Shown: piece after piece, positions 1 through 7,619 of the stretch
Position numbering within the stretch: the first letter of the stretch is position 1
Layout: every line of letters starts with the position of its first letter
Origin: Pseudomonas yangonensis
GTDB taxonomy: Bacteria > Pseudomonadota > Gammaproteobacteria > Pseudomonadales > Pseudomonadaceae
DNA length: 64,000 nt
Assembly: GCF_009932725.1 (NCBI RefSeq)
Contig: NZ_BLJU01000027.1
Location: 1 to 64,000, forward strand
Direction: 5' to 3'
The notes under the pieces: generated by a model
Seen by the model: the letters and a program-made list of their open reading frames with translations, nothing else
The model's database searches: none
Told to the model about the DNA's origin: nothing
Translations under genes and position numbers: made by a program

Positions 1-23
1 GTCTGCATTGCGGGGCTTTTCGT

Positions 24-1508
24 TCAGTACGCCAGGGCAACCAGTCCGGCGTGCTGGACCAGCTCCAGCAGTGGCTGCGGGTACACGCCGATGATGAAGG
101 CGAGCAGGGCGACCACCAGCAGCATGATGCCGCCGGCGCGCTGACCCCAGTCGAAGGGGGCGTCGTGGCGATGCATGTTGGGTTCGCGCATGAACAGGGT
201 GACCATCACCCGCAGGTAATAGAACACGCCGATGGCGCTACCCAGCACCATGGCTCCGAGCAGCCACCAGAGTTGCGCCTCGACACCGGCGGCGATCACG
301 TAGAACTTGCCGATGAAGCCTGCGGTGAGGGGAATGCCGGCCAGCGACAGCATCATCACCGTGAGCACGGCAGTCAGGTACGGACGCCTCCAGAACAGGC
401 CACGGTACTCGTACAGCGCATCGGCATCGCGGCCGCTGTAGGGCGTGGACATCAGGGTGATCACGCCGAAGGCGCCGAGGCTGGTCAGCACGTAGGTGGC
501 CAGGTACACGCCCACTGCTTCGACCGCCAGGCCCTTGCTGGCGATCAGCGCCACCAGCAGGTAGCCGAAGTGGGCGATGGAGGAGTAACCCAGCAGGCGC
601 TTGAGGTTGTTCTGCAGCAGGGCCAGCAGGTTGCCGAACAGGATCGAAGCGATGGCGATCAGGGTCAGCAGGTCGCTCAGCCAGCCGCCGGTCATGGCCG
701 GAGATATCTGGTACAGGCGCAGCAGCACGGCGAATACCGCCACCTTGCTGGCGGTAGCCAGGAAGGCCGCCACCGGCGCCGGAGCGCCTTCGTAGACGTC
801 CGGTGTCCACAGGTGGAAGGGCACCAGCGACAGCTTGAAGGCCAGGCCGATCAGCATCATGCCGATGCCGATCTGCACCAGTTGGCTGCTTTCGCGCATC
901 AGGCTGGCGCCGATATCGGCGAAGGCCAGGTTGCCCGACTCGGCGTACAGCAGCGCCATGCCGAACAGCAGGAAGGCGCTGCCTGCGGCCGACAGCACCA
1001 TGTACTTGATGCCGGCTTCCAGCGAGCGCTTGTTGAAGAAGGCGTAGGCGATCATCCCGTAAGTGGGCACTGACAGCAGTTCCAGGCCGATGAACAGGCC
1101 GGCCAGATGCTGCGCGCTGACCAGCACCAGACCGCCGGCAGCCGACAGCAGCACCAGCAGGTAGAGCTCCTCGCGGTTGCGTGGGTAACCCTTGCCCGAC
1201 TCACCTCCCAGGTAGGCATGGATGAGCGTGATGCAGGCCAGGCTTGCGGCCAGCACCAGCGCCATGTAGTAGCAGGCGAAGTTGTCGATCAGCAGCAGCG
1301 GGGTGACTTCCAATGGTGCCACGTCCAGCGTTGGAATGAGCGACAGCAGCGCGAGGTTCAGGCCCGCGACCGAGAGGATGAAGGTCACCGTGTGATTACG
1401 CTTGGCGGCGATCGCCAGCATCACCACGACAGCGGTGAGGCTGGTCACCAGCAGCGGCAGCAGGGCGATCAGGTGTTGCAGGGTGAATTCGACAGCGTGA
1501 TGTTCCAT
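24..1508 (-). CDS. nuoN: NADH-quinone oxidoreductase subunit N (complex I)
   Basis: Membrane-arm, antiporter-like subunit of the proton-pumping NADH:ubiquinone oxidoreductase in the inner membrane. The 494-residue product is hydrophobic throughout, as expected for a subunit of about 14 membrane helices, and is close to the E. coli length (485). It carries the conserved core with SYGMIAYAF-like and VPFHLWTPDVYEGAP segments (about residues 229-244), typical of NuoN. The ATG at 1508 follows an AAGGA ribosome site and lies 19 bp downstream of nuoM. It is the last nuo gene; nothing further downstream is visible because the window begins 23 bp beyond its stop. Confidence 0.97.
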   Translation of the reverse strand: MEHHAVEFTLQHLIALLPLLVTSLTAVVVMLAIAAKRNHTVTFILSVAGLNLALLSLIPTLDVAPLEVTPLLLIDNFACYYMALVLAASLACITLIHAYLGGESGKGYPRNREELYLLVLLSAAGGLVLVSAQHLAGLFIGLELLSVPTYGMIAYAFFNKRSLEAGIKYMVLSAAGSAFLLFGMALLYAESGNLAFADIGASLMRESSQLVQIGIGMMLIGLAFKLSLVPFHLWTPDVYEGAPAPVAAFLATASKVAVFAVLLRLYQISPAMTGGWLSDLLTLIAIASILFGNLLALLQNNLKRLLGYSSIAHFGYLLVALIASKGLAVEAVGVYLATYVLTSLGAFGVITLMSTPYSGRDADALYEYRGLFWRRPYLTAVLTVMMLSLAGIPLTAGFIGKFYVIAAGVEAQLWWLLGAMVLGSAIGVFYYLRVMVTLFMREPNMHRHDAPFDWGQRAGGIMLLVVALLAFIIGVYPQPLLELVQHAGLVALAY

Positions 1509-1527
1509 GAGTCTCTAATCCTTACCC

Positions 1528-3057
1528 TTACCGGCCCGAGGCGAGTTGATAGAGGGCGCCAGCCATCCACTGCTGCACGCCATGCATGCTGGCAGCGGAG
1601 GTGTCGAGCACCGGTTGCGGGTAAACGCCAAGCAGAATCAGCAGCACGCCAAGGCCGAGCACCATGGCCAATTCGCGGGCTTTCAGCCCGGGCAGCGGCG
1701 CTTCCTGCTGCACCGGGCCGAAGTAGGCGCGGTGGATCATCGCCAAGGCGTACACCGAGCCGAGCACCAGGCCGCTGGCGGCGATCACCACGACCCAGGG
1801 CGCGCCGGGGAAGCTGCCGATCAGGATGAGGAATTCACCGACGAAGTTACCGGTACCGGGCAGACCCAGCGCGGCAGCGGCGAAGAACAGGCTGATGGCC
1901 GGCAGCCAGGGCATGCGCGCCCAGATCCCACCCATCTGACGCAGGTCACGGGTGTGCAGGCGCTCGTAGAGCTGGCCGCAGAGGATGAACAGCGCGGCGG
2001 CGGACAGGCCGTGGGCGACCATCTGCACCACCGCGCCCTGCAGGGCGATCTGGCTGCCCGAATAGATGGCGATCAGCACGAAGCCCATGTGCGACACACT
2101 GGAATAGGCCACCAGGCGCTTGATATCGGTCTGCGCGAACGACAGCAGCGCGCCGTAGACGATGGCGAACACGCCGAGCCACTGGGCGATGGGCGCGAAC
2201 TCCGCCGAGGCGTTGGGGAACAGCGGCAGGGCGAAGCGCAGCAGGCCGTAGGCAGCGGTCTTCAGCAGGATACCGGCCAGGTCCACGGACCCGGCGGTGG
2301 GCGCCTGGGCGTGGGCATCCGGCAGCCAGGAGTGCACCGGCACCACCGGGAACTTCACCGCGAAGGCGACGAAGAAACCGAGCATCAGCAGGTATTCGGT
2401 GCCCGGTGCCAGCTCGGTCTTCAGCAGGTCGGCGTAGTTGAAGCTGAGCACGCCGGTCTGGTTGAAGTGCACGAACACCAGGGCCAGGATCGCCAGCAGC
2501 ATGATCAGACCGCTGGCCTGGGTGAAGATGAAGAACTTGGTGGCGGCGGTGATGCGCGTGCGTCCGTCGCTGCCGCTGTGCCCCCAGAGCGCGATGAGGA
2601 AATACATCGGCACCAGCATCATTTCCCAGAAGAAGAAGAACAGGAACAGATCGACGGCGAGGAACACGCCGACCACGCCACCAAGAATCCACATCAGGTT
2701 GAGGTGAAAGAAGCCGACGCGGTTCTGGATCTCGTTCCACGAGCACAGCACAGACAGCACACCGAGCAGGCCGGTAAGCACCACCATCAGCACCGACAGG
2801 CCGTCCATCGCCAGGTGGATGGTGATCCCCATGCGCGGGATCCAGTCGATGACGAACTCGTGGGCCCAGCGCGGGCCGCCGTCCGGGGCCGGCGCCAGGG
2901 TGAAATCACCGCTGACCCACAGCCACAGGCTCAGGCCGAACAGCAGGCCCATGGTGAGCAGGGCGATCCAGCGCGGCAGGACGTGGCCAAAGCGCTCGCC
3001 TTGCCAGCACAGCAGGCCGCCGATGAAGGGAATCAGGATTAGCCAGGGCAGAATCAT
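1528..3057 (-). CDS. nuoM: NADH-quinone oxidoreductase subunit M (complex I)
   Basis: Antiporter-like proton-pumping subunit of complex I. It has 509 residues, the same as E. coli NuoM, and is a polytopic membrane protein. Recognisable family segments are the FFFFWEMMLVPMYFLIALWG region (about residues 140-160), with the conserved Glu in WE, and FPVVPVHSWLPDAHAQAPT (about 237-255), with the conserved Lys/His in the channel. The ATG at 3057 has only a distant AAGGA (about 16 nt upstream). The upstream gap to nuoL is unusually long (271 bp) for this operon and holds an inverted-repeat element, so translation of nuoM is probably not coupled to nuoL here. Confidence 0.97.
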   Translation of the reverse strand: MILPWLILIPFIGGLLCWQGERFGHVLPRWIALLTMGLLFGLSLWLWVSGDFTLAPAPDGGPRWAHEFVIDWIPRMGITIHLAMDGLSVLMVVLTGLLGVLSVLCSWNEIQNRVGFFHLNLMWILGGVVGVFLAVDLFLFFFFWEMMLVPMYFLIALWGHSGSDGRTRITAATKFFIFTQASGLIMLLAILALVFVHFNQTGVLSFNYADLLKTELAPGTEYLLMLGFFVAFAVKFPVVPVHSWLPDAHAQAPTAGSVDLAGILLKTAAYGLLRFALPLFPNASAEFAPIAQWLGVFAIVYGALLSFAQTDIKRLVAYSSVSHMGFVLIAIYSGSQIALQGAVVQMVAHGLSAAALFILCGQLYERLHTRDLRQMGGIWARMPWLPAISLFFAAAALGLPGTGNFVGEFLILIGSFPGAPWVVVIAASGLVLGSVYALAMIHRAYFGPVQQEAPLPGLKARELAMVLGLGVLLILLGVYPQPVLDTSAASMHGVQQWMAGALYQLASGR

Positions 3058-3072
3058 GACAGGCTGTTTTCC

Positions 3073-3343
3073 TTGGGGTCTATTGACGTTTCGACACGAG
3101 CCGCGTTGCTGCGCGAAATAGCGCCAGGCAAGGCGTAGGACGCCGGTAATGGTGTTCCCTTGCCAAGTCCTGCAACGCAGCGTGGCGCTATTTGGCGCGC
3201 AACCCGAAGGGCCGGGCCCGTTTTTGCGCGCTGCTGCGTTACTCGTCGTTCATTTGGAGCGACCAAACTTCTCTCCTCGTGCCTTGCCCCGCGCAAAAAC
3301 GGGCTCCGGCGCGGCCGTGTGCGAAACATCAATAGACCCCACC
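3073..3343. repeat. Inverted-repeat element between nuoL and nuoM
   Basis: The only long gap inside the nuo operon is bounded by near-identical inverted ends. GGGGTCTATTGACGTTTCG begins at 3075 on the plus strand, and its counterpart GGGGTCTATTGATGTTTCG reads on the minus strand from 3340. Inside lie two more inverted pairs: a GCGAAATAGCGCCA-like pair (about 3113-3128 against 3185-3210) and a GCCCGTTTTTGCGCG pair (about 3218-3232 against 3292-3307). The right arm includes the last codons and stop of nuoL (…GGVY-stop), so the left arm is in effect an inverted copy of the nuoL 3' end. No ORF of its own is credible. It looks like a non-autonomous, MITE-like or palindromic repeat; RNA from it would fold strongly between the two cistrons. 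Confidence 0.7.
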
Positions 3344-5188
3344 AAGAAAGAGGATGGCGGCGAGCACCAGCACGGCGCCCCCGGCGATCGAAGCGGCGTA
3401 CCAGCGCACCTGGCCGGTTTCGCTGCGCACCAGTGCGGCGTTGCCACCGCGCGCAAGCAGCGGAATCAGGCCGATGCTGCGGTCGATGGGGTCGCGGCGC
3501 AGCAGGTGGCAGAGCGCAAGGTAGGGGCGCACGAACAGCTTGTCGTAGAGCCAGTCGAAGCCCCAGGCGGCGAACCACAGAGCGCTCAGCAAACGACCCG
3601 GCGCGCTCTGCGCCACGGCGCTGGCAACGCGCCGCTGGCCGAGGAAGAGCAGGGCGGCGATGACGATGCCGCTCACCGCGATCAGCCCCGACAGCAGTTC
3701 CAGGCTGTGCTTGGCCTCGCCGCCGGCATGGCCGGCGCTTTGCGGCAGCACGCCGGCCAGCGGCGGGGTGATCCAGGCGCCGATGAAGGTGGACAGCACG
3801 ATGAGCACCATCAGTGGCAGGTTGTGGGCAATGCCATGGCCGGCGTGTGCCTCGGTCTTCTGCTCGCCGTGGAAGGCGATGAAGATCAGGCGGAAGGTGT
3901 AGATCGAGGTCAGGAAGGCGCCGACCAGACCCGCATAGAGCAGCTCGCTGTGGCCGCTGGCGAAGGCTTCCCAGAGGATTTCGTCCTTGGAGTAGAAGCC
4001 GGCGGTCAGCAGCGGCAGGGCGGCCAGGGCAGCGCCGCCGACGACGAAGCTGGCGTAGGCCAGTGGCAGCTTCTTCCACAGCCCGCCCATCTTAAAGATG
4101 TTCTGCTCGTGGTGGCAGGCGTGGATCACTGCACCGGAGGCGAGGAACAGCAGGGCCTTGAAGAAGGCGTGGGTCATCAGGTGGAAGATCGCCGCATCCC
4201 AGGCGCCGACACCCAGGGCCAGGAACATGTAGCCGATCTGGCTCATGGTCGAATAGGCGAGGATGCGCTTGATGTCGGTCTGCACCAGCGCGGCGAAGCC
4301 GGCCAGCACCAGGGTCACGCCGCCGACGATGCCGACCAGTTCGAGAATCTCCGGGGTCAGCACGAACAGACCATGGGTACGGGCGATCAGGTAGACGCCG
4401 GCGGTGACCATGGTCGCGGCGTGGATCAACGCCGACACCGGGGTCGGGCCGGCCATGGCGTCGGCCAGCCAGGTCTGCAGCGGCAACTGGGCGGACTTGC
4501 CCACCGCACCGCCGAGCAGCATCAGGGTGGCCAGCCACAGCCAGCCGTCGCCGGCCGCGTACTGCTGCGGCGCCAGCACCATCAGCTCCTGGATGTTCAG
4601 CGTGCCGAGGTTGATGAACAGCAGGAACATGCCGATCATCAGGAACACGTCGCCCACGCGGGTGACGATGAAGGCCTTGAGCGCCGCGTTACCGTTGGGC
4701 ACGTGCTTGTAGTAGAAGCCGATCAGGAGGTACGAGCACAGGCCCACGCCTTCCCAGCCGAAGAACAGCACCAGCAGGTTGTCGCCGAGCACCAGCAGCA
4801 ACATGCTGAAGATGAACAGGTTGGTGTAGGCGAAGAAGCGCGAATAGCCTTCCTCGCCGCGCATGTACCAGCTGGCGAACAGGTGGATCAGAAAACCCAC
4901 GCCGGTGACCACGCCGAGCATGGTCACCGACAGGCCGTCCAGGTGCAGAGTGAAGCTCGGCGCCAGGCCTTCGACGCTCATCCACTGCCACAGGGTCAGG
5001 CTGTAGGCGCCGCCGGCCGACGGATTGCCGAGAAAGGCGGCGATGACCCAGGCTGCGCTGGCCGCCGCCAGGCCAATGGAGCCGACACCGATCACTGCGC
5101 TGGTATTTTCCGAGAAGCGCCCGCGCGAGAAGGCCAGCAGCAGCCAGCCGAGCAGCGGGAAGAATAGAGTCAGGGCTAGAAGGTTCAT
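3329..5188 (-). CDS. nuoL: NADH-quinone oxidoreductase subunit L (complex I)
   Basis: Largest antiporter-like subunit of the complex I membrane arm, including the long lateral helix at the C-terminus. The protein has 619 residues (E. coli 613). Conserved blocks are LFFGWEGVGLCSYLLIGFYY (about residues 140-160) and the SAQLPLQTWLADAMAGPTPVSALIHAATMV region (about 225-255), the latter containing the Lys/His-bearing broken helix. The ATG at 5188 overlaps the nuoK stop as ATGA, giving translational coupling. The stop codon lies inside the right arm of the inverted-repeat element separating it from nuoM. Confidence 0.97.
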   Translation of the reverse strand: MNLLALTLFFPLLGWLLLAFSRGRFSENTSAVIGVGSIGLAAASAAWVIAAFLGNPSAGGAYSLTLWQWMSVEGLAPSFTLHLDGLSVTMLGVVTGVGFLIHLFASWYMRGEEGYSRFFAYTNLFIFSMLLLVLGDNLLVLFFGWEGVGLCSYLLIGFYYKHVPNGNAALKAFIVTRVGDVFLMIGMFLLFINLGTLNIQELMVLAPQQYAAGDGWLWLATLMLLGGAVGKSAQLPLQTWLADAMAGPTPVSALIHAATMVTAGVYLIARTHGLFVLTPEILELVGIVGGVTLVLAGFAALVQTDIKRILAYSTMSQIGYMFLALGVGAWDAAIFHLMTHAFFKALLFLASGAVIHACHHEQNIFKMGGLWKKLPLAYASFVVGGAALAALPLLTAGFYSKDEILWEAFASGHSELLYAGLVGAFLTSIYTFRLIFIAFHGEQKTEAHAGHGIAHNLPLMVLIVLSTFIGAWITPPLAGVLPQSAGHAGGEAKHSLELLSGLIAVSGIVIAALLFLGQRRVASAVAQSAPGRLLSALWFAAWGFDWLYDKLFVRPYLALCHLLRRDPIDRSIGLIPLLARGGNAALVRSETGQVRWYAASIAGGAVLVLAAILFLGGVY

Positions 5189-5493
5189 CCGCGCATCTCG
5201 CTGGCAGCGTCGATATCCAGAGTGTTGAAGCGGCGATACAGCTGCAGCAGGATCGCCAGGCCGATACTGGCCTCGGCGGCTGCCAGGGTGATCACCAGAA
5301 TGAACATCACCTGGCCGTCAGCCGCGCCCCAGCGGGCGCCGGCGACGACGAAGGCCAGTGCAGCGGCGTTCATCATCACTTCCAGGCTCATCAGGATGAA
5401 CAGGATGTTGCGCCGCACCATCAGGCCGACCAGGCCGATGCAGAACAGCACGCCGGCCAGGGCCAGGCCGTGTTCGAGTGGGATGCCGGTCAT
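5185..5493 (-). CDS. nuoK: NADH-quinone oxidoreductase subunit K (complex I)
   Basis: Small membrane subunit of complex I, related to MrpC. It has 102 residues and three predicted membrane helices. The two conserved Glu residues of the proton path are visible in the LMSLEVMMNAAALAFV stretch (helix 2) and in AAAEASIGLAIL (helix 3). It starts at the ATG at 5493, which overlaps the nuoJ stop by 4 bp, and its own stop overlaps the nuoL start by 4 bp. J-K-L are therefore tightly coupled. Confidence 0.96.
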   Translation of the reverse strand: MTGIPLEHGLALAGVLFCIGLVGLMVRRNILFILMSLEVMMNAAALAFVVAGARWGAADGQVMFILVITLAAAEASIGLAILLQLYRRFNTLDIDAASEMRG

Positions 5494-5999
5494 AGGGTGG
5501 GCTCCTTGGCGTCATGGCGGCCCAGGTGGTAGGCAGCGACCAGTGCGGCGAGCAGCAGCATGGAAGCCAGCTCCACCGCCAGCAGATAGGGGCCGAACAG
5601 GCTGATGCCGACGGCCTTGGCTTCCACTGTGGTGTGGCCGATATGGGCGTCGCTGACGTGGTTCAGCAGCACATAAAGCAACTGGCCCAGCAGCAAAGCG
5701 CTGAGAATCGCCGGGCCGACCCAGATGCCGGGCGTCAGCCACTTGCGCTCCTGCTCGGCGGCAGCCGGGCCGAGGTTGAGCATCATCACCACGAAGACGA
5801 ACAGCACCATGATGGCGCCGGCGTAGACGATGATTTCCAGCGCGCCGGCAAAGGGCGCGCCGAGGGCGAAGAACACCATCGACACCGCCAAGAGCGAGAC
5901 GATGAGATAGAGCAGGGCATGCACCGGGTTGGTGTTGGTGACCACCCCAACCGTCGATGCCACCGCCACACCGGCGGCGAAGTAGAACGCGAATTCCAT
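5490..5999 (-). CDS. nuoJ: NADH-quinone oxidoreductase subunit J (complex I)
   Basis: Membrane subunit of complex I. The open frame extends upstream to 6152, but the family N-terminus MEFAFYFAAGVAVAS places the start at the ATG at 5999, preceded by GGAGC. This gives 169 residues with five predicted membrane helices (E. coli 184, with a variable C-terminus). The conserved IIVYAGAIMVLFVFVVMMLN block (about residues 55-75, the pi-bulge helix 3) is present. The longer frame would translate the repeat lying between nuoI and nuoJ, so it is rejected. Confidence 0.95.
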   Translation of the reverse strand: MEFAFYFAAGVAVASTVGVVTNTNPVHALLYLIVSLLAVSMVFFALGAPFAGALEIIVYAGAIMVLFVFVVMMLNLGPAAAEQERKWLTPGIWVGPAILSALLLGQLLYVLLNHVSDAHIGHTTVEAKAVGISLFGPYLLAVELASMLLLAALVAAYHLGRHDAKEPTL

Positions 6000-6009
6000 C
6001 AGAAGCTCC

Positions 6010-6056
6010 TCATTGCTCCCCTCTCCCGCTTGCGGGAGAGGGGCTGGGGGAGAGGG
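6010..6056. repeat. Palindromic repeat in the nuoJ/nuoI gap
   Basis: The 67-bp gap between nuoI and nuoJ is filled by a perfect hairpin, CCCTCTCCCGCTTGCGGGAG followed by AGGG, with a GAGAGGG repeat continuing after it. From memory, this CCCTCTCCC-type palindrome is a common dispersed intergenic repeat in pseudomonads and relatives. It has no T-tract on the minus strand, so it is unlikely to act as a full terminator here, but it could influence message stability inside the operon. Confidence 0.6.
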
Positions 6057-6066
6057 TAAGAACGGG

Positions 6067-6615
6067 TCATGGCAGCAGGCTCTTGACGTTGATCGGCTCG
6101 GCCTCGTTCTGCGCGGCGCCCTTGGGCTTGCCGGCGATGGCCATACCGGCAACGCGGTAGAAGTTGTAGTCCGGGTTCTTGCCGGGGCCGCTGATCAGCA
6201 GGTCTTCCTTCTCGTACACCAGATCCTGACGCTTGAACTCGCCCATCTCGAAATCGGGAGTGAGCTGGATCGCGGTGGTCGGGCAGGCTTCCTCGCACAG
6301 GCCGCAGAAGATGCAGCGCGAGAAGTTGATGCGGAAGAACTCTGGGTACCAGCGCCCGTCGTCGGTCTCGGCCTTCTGCAGCGAGATGCAGCCCACCGGG
6401 CAGGCCACGGCGCACAGGTTGCAGGCCACGCAGCGCTCCTCGCCGTCGGGGTCGCGGGTCAGGACGATGCGGCCACGGTAGCGCGGCGGCAGGTAGACCG
6501 GTTCTTCCGGGTATTGCAGGGTGTCGCGCTTGCGAAAGCCATGGCTGAAGACCATGGCCAGGCTGCGCAGTTGGGTGCCGGTACCGACCAGCACGTCCCA
6601 GATGTACTTGAACAT
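6067..6615 (-). CDS. nuoI: NADH-quinone oxidoreductase subunit I, 2x[4Fe-4S]
   Basis: Electron-transfer subunit of the peripheral arm carrying clusters N6a and N6b, which pass electrons to NuoB. It has 182 residues (E. coli 180). Two ferredoxin motifs are complete: Cys62, 65, 68 and 72 (CVACNLCAVACP) and Cys101, 104, 107 and 111 (CIFCGLCEEACP). The N-terminal amphipathic stretch fits membrane association. The ATG at 6615 has an AGGAG site, and the gene lies 11 bp downstream of nuoH. Confidence 0.97.
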   Translation of the reverse strand: MFKYIWDVLVGTGTQLRSLAMVFSHGFRKRDTLQYPEEPVYLPPRYRGRIVLTRDPDGEERCVACNLCAVACPVGCISLQKAETDDGRWYPEFFRINFSRCIFCGLCEEACPTTAIQLTPDFEMGEFKRQDLVYEKEDLLISGPGKNPDYNFYRVAGMAIAGKPKGAAQNEAEPINVKSLLP

Positions 6616-6626
6616 TGCTTTTCTCC

Positions 6627-7619
6627 TTACTGGGCCGTGGCCAGCACGACGGCGCCGGTCACCAGCAGGTTGATCAGGGTCAGCGGCAGGCAGAACTTCC
6701 AGCTGAAGGCCATGACCTGGTCATAGCGCGGGCGTGGGATCGACGCGCGCAGCAGGATGAAGATCATGATGAAGAAGGCCGTTTTCAGCGCGAACCAGAA
6801 GAACGGAATCTGCGGCAGGATGCCGAACGGGCCGTGCCAGCCACCGAAGAACAGGGTTACCAACAAGGCCGACACGGTGACGATGGCCACGTACTCGCCA
6901 ACGAAGAACATGCCCCATTTCATCCCGGCGTATTCGATGTGGTAACCGTCGGCCAGCTCCTGCTCGGCTTCCGGCTGGTCGAACGGGTGACGGTGGGTCA
7001 CGGCGACGGCGGCGATGAAGAAGGTACAGAAGCCGAAGAACTGCGGAATGATGAACCACAGGTTCTGCGCCTGGTAATCAACGATGTCGCGCATGTTGAA
7101 CGAGCCGACCTGCGCCACCACGCCCATCAGCGCCAAGGCCAGGAACACCTCGTAGGAGATGGTCTGGGCCGAGGCACGCAGGCTGCCGAGCAGGGCGAAC
7201 TTGTTGTTGCTCGACCAGCCGGCGAACAGCACCGCGTAGACCGAAAGCCCGGCCATGGCGAAGAAGAACAGGATGCCGATGTTCAGATCCGCCACGCCCC
7301 AGGTCGGGGTGATGGGGATGATGGCGAAGGCCATCAGCATCGCCGAGAAGGCGATCATCGGCGCCAGGATGAAGATGAACCTGTCGGCGAATGGCGGCGT
7401 CCAGTCCTCCTTGAAGAACATCTTGATCATGTCGGCGGCGATCTGGAACATGCCGAACGGCCCCACGCGGTTGGGCCCGTAGCGATCCTGCCACCAGCCG
7501 AGCAGACGGCGCTCGATGAAGCTCAGCAGCGCGCCGCAGACCACCACCACCAGCAGGATGACGATGGCTTTGAGTACCGCGACGACGATCTCGATCAGTT
7601 CGGGCGTCAACCAGCTCAT
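6627..7619 (-). CDS. nuoH: NADH-quinone oxidoreductase subunit H (complex I)
   Basis: Membrane subunit forming much of the quinone chamber at the junction with the peripheral arm. The protein has 330 residues (E. coli 325) and about eight predicted membrane helices. Signature segments visible are RYGPNRVGPFGMFQIAADMIK (about residues 41-61) and FDQPEAEQELADGYHIEYAG (about 215-234), with the conserved Glu-rich loop. The ATG at 7619 overlaps the nuoG stop (ATGA), and the gene is followed after 11 bp by nuoI. Confidence 0.97.
   Translation of the reverse strand: MSWLTPELIEIVVAVLKAIVILLVVVVCGALLSFIERRLLGWWQDRYGPNRVGPFGMFQIAADMIKMFFKEDWTPPFADRFIFILAPMIAFSAMLMAFAIIPITPTWGVADLNIGILFFFAMAGLSVYAVLFAGWSSNNKFALLGSLRASAQTISYEVFLALALMGVVAQVGSFNMRDIVDYQAQNLWFIIPQFFGFCTFFIAAVAVTHRHPFDQPEAEQELADGYHIEYAGMKWGMFFVGEYVAIVTVSALLVTLFFGGWHGPFGILPQIPFFWFALKTAFFIMIFILLRASIPRPRYDQVMAFSWKFCLPLTLINLLVTGAVVLATAQ

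Noticed and set aside
3149..5167. A 672-codon frame on the plus strand across nuoL
   Set aside because: Antisense shadow of nuoL with His/Gln/Gly-rich composition; it starts inside the repeat element and resembles no protein.
5490..6152. Longer nuoJ start at 6152
   Set aside because: The extra 51 codons translate the CCCTCTCCC repeat and the nuoI end; MEFAFYFAA at 5999 is the family N-terminus with a ribosome site.
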